Assembly (NCBI GenBank): GCA_023389895.1 | Contig: JAEWDX010000336.1 | Coordinates: 1 to 13,736 of the forward strand | DNA: 13,736 bases | Reading direction: 5' to 3' | From: Bacillota bacterium | GTDB lineage: Bacteria; Bacillota; Bacilli; Bacillales; Cytobacillaceae | In this document: piece by piece, positions 1-6,042 of the stretch | Layout of the letters: the number at the start of each line of letters is the position of its first letter | Numbering within the stretch: the first letter of the stretch is position 1 | Position numbers and translations under genes: made by a program | Notes under the pieces: generated by a model | The model's input: only the letters and a program-made list of their open reading frames with translations | What the model was told of the DNA's origin: nothing | The model's database searches: none

Positions 1-601
1 CAATGACAAGCATCCATGCAAGACTCATGTTGCCCGATTCGATTGACATGTAAATAGCCGTAGACATTGTTTGTGTTCTACCTGGAATATTCCCAGCAAA
101 CATTAATGTGGCGCCAAATTCACCTAAAGCTCTTGCGAAGCTCATAATCGCTCCTGAAATAAGTGATTTAGCCGCGATCGGCATCGATACAAAAAAGAAA
201 ACAGACCATTCACTTGCTCCATCGACTCTAGCCGCTTCTTCTACCAAAATGTCCACTTCAGAAAATCCCGTTTTCGCTGATTGATACATCAGGGGTAGGG
301 AAACTACCGTGGAGGCAATAACAGCTGCCCACCATGTGAACATGACAGGGTGATCAAAAATAGATTGAATCCATCTGCCAACGGGACTTGAATTACCGAA
401 AATAACAATTAATAGAAATCCGATTACCGTAGGTGGCAATACGAGAGGTAGCATAAAAATAGTTTCTGCAACTATCTTTCCTCTAAAATGACTCTTCGCC
501 ATAAATTTCGCAAGTAATGTTCCAATTACGAAAACAACTGCAAGAGTTACAAGGGAAATTTTTAATGACAATAGAACAGGCGGAAAAAATAAATCACTCA
601 T
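1..601 (-). CDS. modB: Molybdate ABC transporter permease ModB (partial)
   Basis: This is the membrane subunit of the high-affinity molybdate importer. It starts at ATG 601 and runs off the left edge, so about 200 N-terminal residues are visible and the C-terminus is missing. Hydrophobic spans lie near residues 8-32, 45-69 and 88-105. The cytoplasmic EAA loop, which docks onto the ATPase, is clear around residues 121-142 (EEAARVDGAS, then a conserved Pro). It is followed by the ModB-typical stretch ARALGEFGATLMFAGNIPG at 157-174. The start lies only four bases after the modA stop, with no strong ribosome binding site, which suggests translational coupling in a modA-modB operon. B. subtilis YvgM is the likely counterpart. 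No modC ATPase is visible; it could lie beyond the edge or be supplied from elsewhere. Confidence 0.93.
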   Translation of the reverse strand, partial: MSDLFFPPVLLSLKISLVTLAVVFVIGTLLAKFMAKSHFRGKIVAETIFMLPLVLPPTVIGFLLIVIFGNSSPVGRWIQSIFDHPVMFTWWAAVIASTVVSLPLMYQSAKTGFSEVDILVEEAARVDGASEWSVFFFVSMPIAAKSLISGAIMSFARALGEFGATLMFAGNIPGRTQTMSTAIYMSIESGNMSLAWMLVI

Positions 602-605
602 TTAA

Positions 606-1451
606 TCAATCCAATACATTAAATCCATATTTCTCTAAAATAGTTGTTGCTTCAGAATCTTGAAGATACTGATAGAAAACTTCTGCTTGATCCATATGTT
701 TTGTTGCTTTAATAATCCCAACAGGATAAACGATTGGATCATGAGTGCTTGGATCGGCTTCAGCGATAATATCTACTTTATCAGAAATTAATGCATCTGT
801 TTTATAAACAAGCCCAGCAGCAACATCACCAGTTTCAACATAAGTTAAAACCTGTCTTACGTCTTTCGTATAAACAATATTACTTTGCATTTTGTCCCAA
901 ACGCCTAAATTTTCAAGAGTTTGTTGTCCGTATTTTCCAGCAGGTACAGCTTCTGGAGTACCTAAAGCGAATTTTGCATTTCCTAGATTTGCAAGATCGT
1001 CAAATCCTTTTATAGACTTTTCACCATCTTTTGGTACGATAAGAACAAGCGTATTTTTTAATAGATCTTTTCCTTGATTTTCATCAATGATACCTTGTTC
1101 AACAAGTTCATCATATTTATCTTCTGCTGCTGAGAAGAAAATATCTGCAGGAGCACCTTGAATGATTTGCTTTTGAAGGGCACCAGAACCACCAAAATTA
1201 AAAAGAAGCTTAATATTTTTGTTCTTTTCTTCAAATAAAGGTTTTAATTCATTGAAAGCATCTTCTAAACTTGCAGCTGCAGAAACAGTAAGCTCTACAG
1301 TTTCAGCAGGTTCTGTTTCCGTTTCAGGTGCTGTTGTTTCTTCCTGTGTTGGTTTATTGTCAGCAGGCGTGTTAGAATCTTTATCAGAACTACAACCTCC
1401 TAGTACAAGCATAAACAAAAGCATAAAAATAGCAGGAAACCTTAATTTCAT
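606..1451 (-). CDS. modA: Molybdate-binding lipoprotein ModA
   Basis: This is the extracellular solute-binding protein that captures molybdate (possibly tungstate) and delivers it to ModB. Residues 1-20 form a lipoprotein signal ending in the lipobox LGGC with Cys20 as lipidation site. A Thr/Glu/Pro-rich linker follows to about residue 52. The mature domain opens with TVSAAASLEDAF, the ModA signature whose serines contact the oxyanion, and continues with FNFGGSGALQKQI and GAPADIFFSA, both typical of the family. Its length of 281 residues is normal. A GAGAGG-like ribosome binding site lies about ten bases before the ATG. The gene diverges from the regulator at 1566, with a shared 114-base promoter region. 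It corresponds to B. subtilis YvgL. A close tungstate-binding relative cannot be excluded from sequence alone. Confidence 0.95.
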   Translation of the reverse strand: MKLRFPAIFMLLFMLVLGGCSSDKDSNTPADNKPTQEETTAPETETEPAETVELTVSAAASLEDAFNELKPLFEEKNKNIKLLFNFGGSGALQKQIIQGAPADIFFSAAEDKYDELVEQGIIDENQGKDLLKNTLVLIVPKDGEKSIKGFDDLANLGNAKFALGTPEAVPAGKYGQQTLENLGVWDKMQSNIVYTKDVRQVLTYVETGDVAAGLVYKTDALISDKVDIIAEADPSTHDPIVYPVGIIKATKHMDQAEVFYQYLQDSEATTILEKYGFNVLD

Positions 1452-1498
1452 TTCGTTCTTCCTCTCTAGTTATATTTAAATTGTTCAGAACATATTTG

Positions 1499-1516
1499 AT
1501 TATAACTAATTATAAT
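1499..1516. promoter_or_regulatory. Candidate molybdate-regulator operator and divergent -10 boxes
   Basis: A perfect 7-base inverted repeat, ATTATAA-CTAA-TTATAAT, sits between modA and the divergent regulator gene. Each arm contains a perfect TATAAT, one for each strand (1511-1516 on plus, 1504-1499 on minus). A protein bound here would therefore cover both -10 boxes. I do not find a good -35 box at normal spacing for either, which leaves the promoter call tentative. The position suggests an operator for the adjacent regulator; that is inference. Confidence 0.5.
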
Positions 1517-1565
1517 GAAATATAACAGTAATTTTTGTCACATAATAAAAGTTAGGGTGAATTAC

Positions 1566-2501
1566 ATGTCAATAAACGAAGTATCGTATACGATTGAAGA
1601 AGTTGCTGCATTATTAAAGGTTTCAAAATTAACCGTTTATGATTTAATCAAAAAGGAAGAGCTGCTCTCATACCGTGTCGGTAGGCAAATGAGGGTAGAG
1701 GCAACGGATTTAGAGGCCTATAAAGAAAAAAATAAAAACCGAGGAAAGGCTGCAAAACATAGCCAGCCTAAAATGAGTAGTTCAGAAAATGAAATAAGAA
1801 CTTTTGTTATAAGCGGACAGGACATGGCCCTTGATATTCTTGCGAAGCAGCTTGAGAAAGAATTAACAGAAATTAGACCACTGCGCTTATATACTGGCAG
1901 TTTAAATAGCTTAATTTCGATGTATCAAGACCAATGTGATTTAGTAAGCCTTCATCTGTTCGATGGCGATACAGGTACGTATAATATTCCTTATGTAAAA
2001 AAAATTTTAACGGGTTCTCCGTTTATCGTTATTAACTTTTTATCTAGATGGGCAGGACTTTATGTGAAGAACGGAAATCCTAAAGGGATTACAGGCTGGA
2101 GCGATTTAAATCGGGATGATATAACAATCATAAATCGGGAAAAAGGTTCAGGTGCAAGAATTCTTCTTGATGAACAATTACGAATTCATGGAATTCGTGG
2201 GAAAGAAGTTAACGGATATAATATAGAAGAAACAAGTCATTTAACGGTTGCTTCGGCCATAGCTGGGGAAAAGGCAGATATAGGTATTGGCATTGAAAAA
2301 GCGGCGAAAATTGTTAATATTGATTTCATTCCATTAATTAAAGAGCGCTATGATTTAGTGTTGTTAAAAACGGAAGAAAACAAAGAATTGATCCAAAAAA
2401 TAAAAAAAATATTAACATCAGATGAAATTAAAAAAGATATTCACTCAATGGGCGATTATGATATTACGGAAGCTGGAAAAGTAATATTCGAAACTTTTTA
2501 G
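1566..2501 (+). CDS. Molybdate-responsive one-component regulator (YvgK-like)
   Basis: This cytoplasmic transcription regulator probably senses molybdate directly and controls the divergent modAB genes. Residues 6-55 form an excisionase/MerR-like helix-turn-helix (YTIEEVAALLKVSKLTVYDLI, split here as YTIEEVAALLK and VSKLTVYDLI, then YRVGRQMRV). A short basic linker follows. Residues 78-300 resemble the PBP-like domain related to ModA, with REKGSGARILLDEQL and ADIGIGIEKAA. The start was set at ATG 1566, preceded by AGGGTGA at good spacing, which gives 311 residues. An in-frame ATG at 1515 lies inside the -10 box and has no ribosome binding site, so it was not used. B. subtilis YvgK, next to yvgL and yvgM, has the same architecture. 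The target promoter and the sign of regulation are inferred from position only. Confidence 0.85.
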   Translation: MSINEVSYTIEEVAALLKVSKLTVYDLIKKEELLSYRVGRQMRVEATDLEAYKEKNKNRGKAAKHSQPKMSSSENEIRTFVISGQDMALDILAKQLEKELTEIRPLRLYTGSLNSLISMYQDQCDLVSLHLFDGDTGTYNIPYVKKILTGSPFIVINFLSRWAGLYVKNGNPKGITGWSDLNRDDITIINREKGSGARILLDEQLRIHGIRGKEVNGYNIEETSHLTVASAIAGEKADIGIGIEKAAKIVNIDFIPLIKERYDLVLLKTEENKELIQKIKKILTSDEIKKDIHSMGDYDITEAGKVIFETF

Positions 2502-2509
2502 ATGAAATA

Positions 2510-2547
2510 TGCCAGTGGGGTATGTTCCTATATCCTACTGGCATTTT
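2510..2547 (+). terminator. Rho-independent terminator of the regulator gene
   Basis: A 14-pair stem (2510-2523 with 2530-2543, two G-U pairs) with a six-base loop is followed by TTTT at 2544. It begins eight bases after the regulator stop. It may also help end the opposite transcript of ykuS, although the minus-strand tail is only weakly U-rich. Confidence 0.85.
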
Positions 2548-2589
2548 CAATAAAATCTATATAGAATGTACAGTTTTTTTATTGAATTA

Positions 2590-2847
2590 TCAATAGTGCA
2601 ATCTTTGCTCAACCTCTTGACAAACCTCATCTGCAGACATTCCACTTGCTTCAATTATCGGTGCGGTTGTCGAAACGCTTTGGATTCCCATCATATTGGA
2701 ATCGAGGCCGCTAACGACATAAGCGGAGTAATTATGATTGTCTTCGATCTCTTCCGTTGTTTTTAACTCAACTACCTCATAGCCCTTATCCTTTAATGCA
2801 TTGGCAACATTTGATAGCGATTGTTCGACAGCAATTTTCTTCGCCAT
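2590..2847 (-). CDS. ykuS: YkuS family protein (UPF0180)
   Basis: This is a small cytoplasmic protein of 85 residues with no known biochemical role. It begins MAKKIAVEQSLSNVANALKD, carries GYEVVEL and YVVSGLDSNMMGI in the middle, and ends with an acidic helix (SADEVCQEVEQRL). This pattern and length match the YkuS/UPF0180 family of Bacillus. There is no signal peptide or membrane segment. The start is firm: AGGAGGTG lies at good spacing before the ATG. The gene is monocistronic. It faces the regulator gene tail to tail and diverges from the small basic protein at 2957, sharing an intergenic region with a long imperfect inverted repeat. Confidence 0.9.
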   Translation of the reverse strand: MAKKIAVEQSLSNVANALKDKGYEVVELKTTEEIEDNHNYSAYVVSGLDSNMMGIQSVSTTAPIIEASGMSADEVCQEVEQRLHY

Positions 2848-2875
2848 TCATCACACCTCCTCTCTCGATAGATTG

Positions 2876-2928
2876 CCTAAACTTAGTTGTTTTTATTCCG
2901 TATTCATTGAATAAAAACTAGCTTTAGG
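2876..2928. repeat. Long imperfect inverted repeat in a divergent promoter region
   Basis: The core is a perfect 10-base inverted repeat, GTTTTTATTC (2889-2898) and GAATAAAAAC (2909-2918), around a ten-base loop. The outer arms CCTAAA (2876-2881) and TTTAGG (2923-2928) also pair, with a three-base bulge and a mismatch between. It lies between the starts of ykuS and the 42-residue gene, so it cannot be a simple terminator for either. It could be a shared operator or a promoter element. Confidence 0.55.
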
Positions 2929-2956
2929 AGCAATAGTAAGAATGGAGGTGAAGCAC

Positions 2957-3085
2957 GTGAGTAAACGAAAGAAGGACCCTTCTACAACAGGACTTGGCTC
3001 TCCAGATGTTCAGGGACAGGGGACAACAAATAGGGAAACAGGTGAAAGAAAGTTATCTTCAACAAGGCGCAAAAAGAAAAAGTAG
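2957..3085 (+). CDS. Small basic protein, YuzL-like
   Basis: This 42-residue, very hydrophilic protein begins SKRKKDPSTTGLGSPDVQG after the initiator and ends in a run of Arg and Lys (TRRKKKK). The KDPS motif and the Gly/Gln/Thr-rich centre resemble the YuzL-like family of tiny Bacillus proteins as I remember it; I am not certain of that name. The composition is also like the minor small acid-soluble spore proteins. The start GTG 2957 has GGAGGTGA eight bases upstream, an ideal spacing. An in-frame ATG at 2942 overlaps that site and was rejected. A strong hairpin terminator follows the stop. There is no membrane segment or signal peptide. Its function is unknown. Confidence 0.72.
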   Translation: MSKRKKDPSTTGLGSPDVQGQGTTNRETGERKLSSTRRKKKK

Positions 3086-3114
3086 CTGTGGATCGATACA
3101 TATTAATAGAGAGA

Positions 3115-3145
3115 AAAAGCAGAAGGCGACTGACCTTCTGCTTTT
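3115..3145. terminator. Bidirectional terminator between the small basic protein and ykpA
   Basis: A perfect 12-base stem, AAAAGCAGAAGG with CCTTCTGCTTTT, encloses a seven-base loop. Both strands have a U-rich 3' side, and the hairpin lies between two convergent genes, so it can end both transcripts. Confidence 0.9.
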
Positions 3146-3147
3146 CA

Positions 3148-4767
3148 TTATTTATACATTTCTGCTATTTGCTTTTGCAAGTCAGCATTATCTAAATATT
3201 CATCATATGTCATTTGTTTATCAACTAAGCCATTTGGTGTTAATTCAATGATGCGGTTCGCAATTGTTTGGATAAATTGATGATCATGAGAAGCAAAAAT
3301 CATCGAACCTTTAAAATGAATTAAGCCATTATTTAAAGCTGTAATTGATTCTAAGTCTAAATGGTTCGTAGGCTCATCAAGCAAAAGCACATTTGCACCA
3401 CTTAGCATCATTTTAGAGAGCATACAGCGAACTTTTTCCCCTCCGGATAGAACACCGGCTTTCTTCAAAACTTCCTCTCCAGAAAATAGCATTCTACCAA
3501 GGAATCCACGGAGAAAGCTTTCACTTTGGTCATGAGGGGAAAATTGGCGAAGCCAGTCAACTAAATTCACCTCATTATTCTCAAAGAAGTCAGAGTTATC
3601 CTTAGGAAAATAAGATTGTGAAGTTGTCACTCCCCATTTTAAAGTGCCACTATCCGCTTCCAATTCGCCCATTAAAATTTTAAATAATGTCGTTTTAGCA
3701 ATTTCATTCGTACCAACAAGAGCAATTTTATCATCTTTATTCATGATAAAGCTGATATTATCTAACACTTTAACCCCGTCAATCGTTTTCGTAATTCCTT
3801 CTACACGAAGAAGATCATTGCCAATTTCACGTTCAGGTGAAAATCCAACATATGGATATCGTCTTGATGATGGTCTAATATCATCAAGAGTAATTTTATC
3901 AAGTAGCTTTTTACGTGAAGTAGCCTGTTTAGACTTTGAGGCATTTGCACTAAAACGCGCAATGAAGCCTTGGAGTTCCTTTATTTTCTCTTCCTTCTTC
4001 TTATTTGCATCTTGTGTCATTTTAAGAGCGAGCTGACTGGATTCATACCAGAAATCATAATTACCAACGTAGACTTGGATTTTTCCGAAATCAAGGTCGG
4101 CGATATGAGTACATACTTTATTAAGAAAATATCGGTCATGGGAAACAACAATAACCGTATTTTCAAAGCTAATCAAAAATTCTTCTAGCCATTGGATGGC
4201 TTTAATGTCTAAATGGTTTGTCGGTTCATCTAGTAGAAGGACATCCGGTTTGCCGAATAAAGCTTGAGCTAGTAACACTTTAACTTTCTCAGCACCTGAT
4301 AGCTCAGCCATATTCTTAGAATGAAGTTCTTCACTTATTCCTAATCCTTTTAATAAAATTGCTGCTTCTGACTCAGCTTCCCAACCATTTAATTCAGCAA
4401 ATTCACCTTCAAGCTCAGCAGCTTTCATTCCATCCTCATCAGTGAAGTCCGCTTTCATGTAAATCGCATCTTTCTCCTGCATAACTTCGTAAAGTCGAGC
4501 ATGCCCCATAATGACAACCTTTAATACTTCAACATCCTCATATTCGAAATGATTTTGCTTTAGTACAGCAAGGCGCTCACCTGGTCCCATCGTTATATGG
4601 CCAGTTTGTGATTCAATCTCTCCTGATAGAATTTTCAGAAATGTTGATTTACCAGCACCATTTGCCCCTATTAACCCATAGCAGTTTCCATGTGTAAATT
4701 TAATATTCACGTCATCGAATAATTTTCGTTCACCGTAACGAAGACTTACATTGCTAACCGTTATCAT
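3148..4767 (-). CDS. ykpA: ABC-F family ATPase YkpA
   Basis: This is a soluble ABC-F protein with two ATPase domains and no membrane segments, a class that acts on the ribosome during translation. The first domain has Walker A GANGAGKST (about residues 34-42), an LSGAEK signature and LLLDEPTNHLD. A charged linker with KSKQATSRKKLLDKI (about residues 275-295) follows. The second domain has LSGGEKVRCMLSK and a second LLLDEPTNHLD. Its Walker A is degenerate, GTNEIAKTT, with Ala before the Lys; I recall a similar change in B. subtilis YkpA, so it looks like a family trait. The start was set at ATG 4767, giving 539 residues. A TTG 18 bases upstream overlaps the GGAGG ribosome binding site. An extended -10 promoter lies upstream. 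The physiological role of YkpA is not established. Confidence 0.95.
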   Translation of the reverse strand: MITVSNVSLRYGERKLFDDVNIKFTHGNCYGLIGANGAGKSTFLKILSGEIESQTGHITMGPGERLAVLKQNHFEYEDVEVLKVVIMGHARLYEVMQEKDAIYMKADFTDEDGMKAAELEGEFAELNGWEAESEAAILLKGLGISEELHSKNMAELSGAEKVKVLLAQALFGKPDVLLLDEPTNHLDIKAIQWLEEFLISFENTVIVVSHDRYFLNKVCTHIADLDFGKIQVYVGNYDFWYESSQLALKMTQDANKKKEEKIKELQGFIARFSANASKSKQATSRKKLLDKITLDDIRPSSRRYPYVGFSPEREIGNDLLRVEGITKTIDGVKVLDNISFIMNKDDKIALVGTNEIAKTTLFKILMGELEADSGTLKWGVTTSQSYFPKDNSDFFENNEVNLVDWLRQFSPHDQSESFLRGFLGRMLFSGEEVLKKAGVLSGGEKVRCMLSKMMLSGANVLLLDEPTNHLDLESITALNNGLIHFKGSMIFASHDHQFIQTIANRIIELTPNGLVDKQMTYDEYLDNADLQKQIAEMYK

Positions 4768-4803
4768 GTATCTATATTCCTCCAATAAACATAATCCTAA
4801 AGA

Positions 4804-4812
4804 ATTATAACA
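4804..4812 (-). promoter_or_regulatory. Extended -10 promoter of ykpA
   Basis: On the minus strand the sequence reads TGTTATAAT, a perfect TATAAT with the TGn extension. It lies about 37 bases before the ykpA start. No convincing -35 box is present, which is acceptable for an extended -10 promoter. Confidence 0.6.
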
Positions 4813-4986
4813 TTTTCGCTCGTGAATCGCGAATGATTAAAAAATTTTTAGAATAAGAAGGAAGTAAACTGAAATAATAGAATATTATAACTAAGAGGAA
4901 AATGAAAGAAATTCAACTTGTTCATAGTTTCTTCATAATTATCGTGTACAATAAATTTATATAGGCAGGATAAAGGAGATTTTATT

Positions 4987-5121
4987 GTGGCCAAAAAACA
5001 GATCGTAGAATTAGTAAACCGTTTAAAGAAAGCCGGAATTAATGTTAGCTTTACAAAGCCCAGGTCGAAAATGATTATCGCTTTCCCACAAAACAAAACA
5101 TTGTCTTCTTCAACAAATTAA
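4987..5121 (+). CDS. Uncharacterised 44-residue protein
   Basis: I do not recognise this gene. It starts at GTG 4987 with AAAGGAGA six to seven bases upstream, a strong ribosome binding site. The product is 44 residues long, basic, and lacks a signal peptide or membrane span. Residues 1-16 look like an amphipathic helix (AKKQIVELVNRLKKAG). The region after it (INVSFTKPRSKMIIAF) looks like two short beta strands around a basic turn. The tail is Ser/Thr-rich. It stands alone between ykpA (divergent) and the SCO gene (convergent). A hairpin-rich region and a strong terminator follow. The ribosome binding site and the orderly pattern of helix and strands argue for a real gene; homologues would settle it. 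Confidence 0.65.
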   Translation: MAKKQIVELVNRLKKAGINVSFTKPRSKMIIAFPQNKTLSSSTN

Positions 5122-5129
5122 GCTGTTAG

Positions 5130-5192
5130 GAAGTTAGAAAAGTGGAAGCGCTAGGAGCTCTTCCTTGTGGAGCTAGTTAGTTTTCTAATTTC
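5130..5192. repeat. Intergenic stem-loop element
   Basis: The arms 5130-5141 and 5181-5192 form a 12-pair stem (TTAGAAAA with TTTTCTAA at its core, one G-U pair). The 39-base interior holds further short complementary segments, such as AGCTC with GAGCT. No U-run follows, so it does not look like a terminator. Structured intergenic repeats of this general look occur in Bacillus genomes; I cannot tell whether this one is repeated elsewhere. Confidence 0.5.
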
Positions 5193-5212
5193 AAAAAGTT
5201 ATCCTTCCGGTA

Positions 5213-5254
5213 AAATAAAAACGTTGAACAATCTTTCGTTCAACGTTTTTATTT
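5213..5254. terminator. Bidirectional terminator between the 44-residue gene and the SCO gene
   Basis: A perfect 17-base stem (5213-5229 with 5238-5254, core ACGTTGAAC with GTTCAACGT) encloses an eight-base loop. The outer arms are A-rich on one side and U-rich on the other, so the structure works on both strands between convergent genes. Confidence 0.92.
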
Positions 5255-5262
5255 CGTGCCTG

Positions 5263-5862
5263 TTATATTTCAGCCATAATCTTTTTAAAGACGGCATCTT
5301 TATCAAAATTTTCTCCCATCGGGAATTTTTTAATAAATTTATTATTTTCATCAATTAAAAATACGAATGAACTATGGACGTAAAAACCATCACCTGGATC
5401 TCTGTATTGAAATTGAAAGGTTTCGGCCACTCTACTGATCTTTTCTTGATCCTCTTTAATATTATTCGGATCTCCAGTTAGAAGAATCCAGTTTCCGTCA
5501 TCTTCAATATCAAAGGTTTCCATATATTTCCTGAGTTTTTCTGGAGTGTCTCGATAAGGGTCAATACTTATCGTTAAATATTCAACATTTTTCCCGTATA
5601 CACCAGCTTTTACTAAGTCCTGCTTTAATAAGTTCATTCTTTGTGTTGTGACAGGGCAAATATCTGGACAAAATGTATAAATAAATTCGACAAGCTTAAG
5701 CTTTTTTTCTGATTTTGAGAAATCATATACTTCATCATGCATCGTGACGAGTGAGATATCATCAGGGATTTTTGATGTTAAATCACGGATAACAAAGAAA
5801 GAAATTCCTGCTGATATTCCTAAAATAACAACAATCGTACTAATTATGTAAATTTTTTTCAT
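5263..5862 (-). CDS. SCO1/SenC family copper-site assembly protein
   Basis: This membrane-anchored, thioredoxin-fold protein of the SCO family delivers copper to, or reduces, the CuA site of cytochrome c oxidase. In denitrifiers, relatives may also serve nitrous oxide reductase. Residues 4-25 are a single N-terminal membrane anchor without a lipobox Cys. The copper ligands are visible: Cys65 and Cys69 in CPDICP, and His163 in YVHSS. The family stretch SIDPYRDTPEKLRKY lies at 99-113. Length is 199 residues, as usual. AGGAGGGG precedes the ATG at good spacing. B. subtilis YpmQ is the nearest family member I know. The gene is monocistronic, with its own terminator at 5213 and the aldehyde dehydrogenase terminator behind it. 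Confidence 0.92.
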   Translation of the reverse strand: MKKIYIISTIVVILGISAGISFFVIRDLTSKIPDDISLVTMHDEVYDFSKSEKKLKLVEFIYTFCPDICPVTTQRMNLLKQDLVKAGVYGKNVEYLTISIDPYRDTPEKLRKYMETFDIEDDGNWILLTGDPNNIKEDQEKISRVAETFQFQYRDPGDGFYVHSSFVFLIDENNKFIKKFPMGENFDKDAVFKKIMAEI

Positions 5863-5970
5863 TATTTCCCCTCCTAGCTATAAGATAATGAAAAACAGCC
5901 GAAAATCATATGGATAATATGTGAACAAATACAACATTCATCACTTTTATTCACAACTAATTAATTGAAT

Positions 5971-5994
5971 AAAAAAAGAACTCAGATGAGTTCC
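5971..5994 (-). terminator. Terminator of the aldehyde dehydrogenase gene
   Basis: Read on the minus strand, the hairpin GAACTC-ATCT-GAGTTC is followed by TTTTTTT, a textbook rho-independent terminator. It lies about 50 bases after the stop codon. Confidence 0.88.
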
Positions 5995-5999
5995 GTCAT

Positions 6000-6018
6000 A
6001 AAAGGCGCTTGCGCTTTT
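6000..6018. repeat. Short GC-rich hairpin before the terminator
   Basis: AAAAGGCGC and GCGCTTTT form a short inverted repeat with one bulged G. It lies between the aldehyde dehydrogenase stop and the main terminator and may add to termination, but its loop is very small and it has no long U-run. Confidence 0.35.
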
Positions 6019-6042
6019 CTTAAATATAAAGTATAAGTTTTT

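Noticed and set aside
1219..1479. 86-codon open frame on the plus strand inside modA
   Set aside because: It is antisense to modA; the Ser/Val repeats simply mirror the Thr/Glu linker codons.
1515..1565. Longer N-terminus of the molybdate regulator from ATG 1515
   Set aside because: This ATG lies in the TATAAT box and the palindrome and has no ribosome binding site; ATG 1566 has AGGGTGA at good spacing.
2908..2938. Forespore sigma-G promoter (TGAATA, 18 bases, AATAGTA) for the small basic gene
   Set aside because: The predicted start point would fall on the ribosome binding site at 2944-2950, leaving almost no leader. I kept it only as a remark.
3644..4036. 130-codon open frame on the plus strand inside ykpA
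   Set aside because: It is antisense to a clearly coding ABC-F gene with all its motifs, has no convincing ribosome binding site and no recognisable protein pattern.
4848..5096. 82-codon open frame on the minus strand over the 44-residue gene
   Set aside because: It overlaps the promoter region and the better supported plus-strand gene, lacks a good ribosome binding site, and its hydrophobic, Phe-rich product looks like antisense of Lys/Asn-rich coding DNA.
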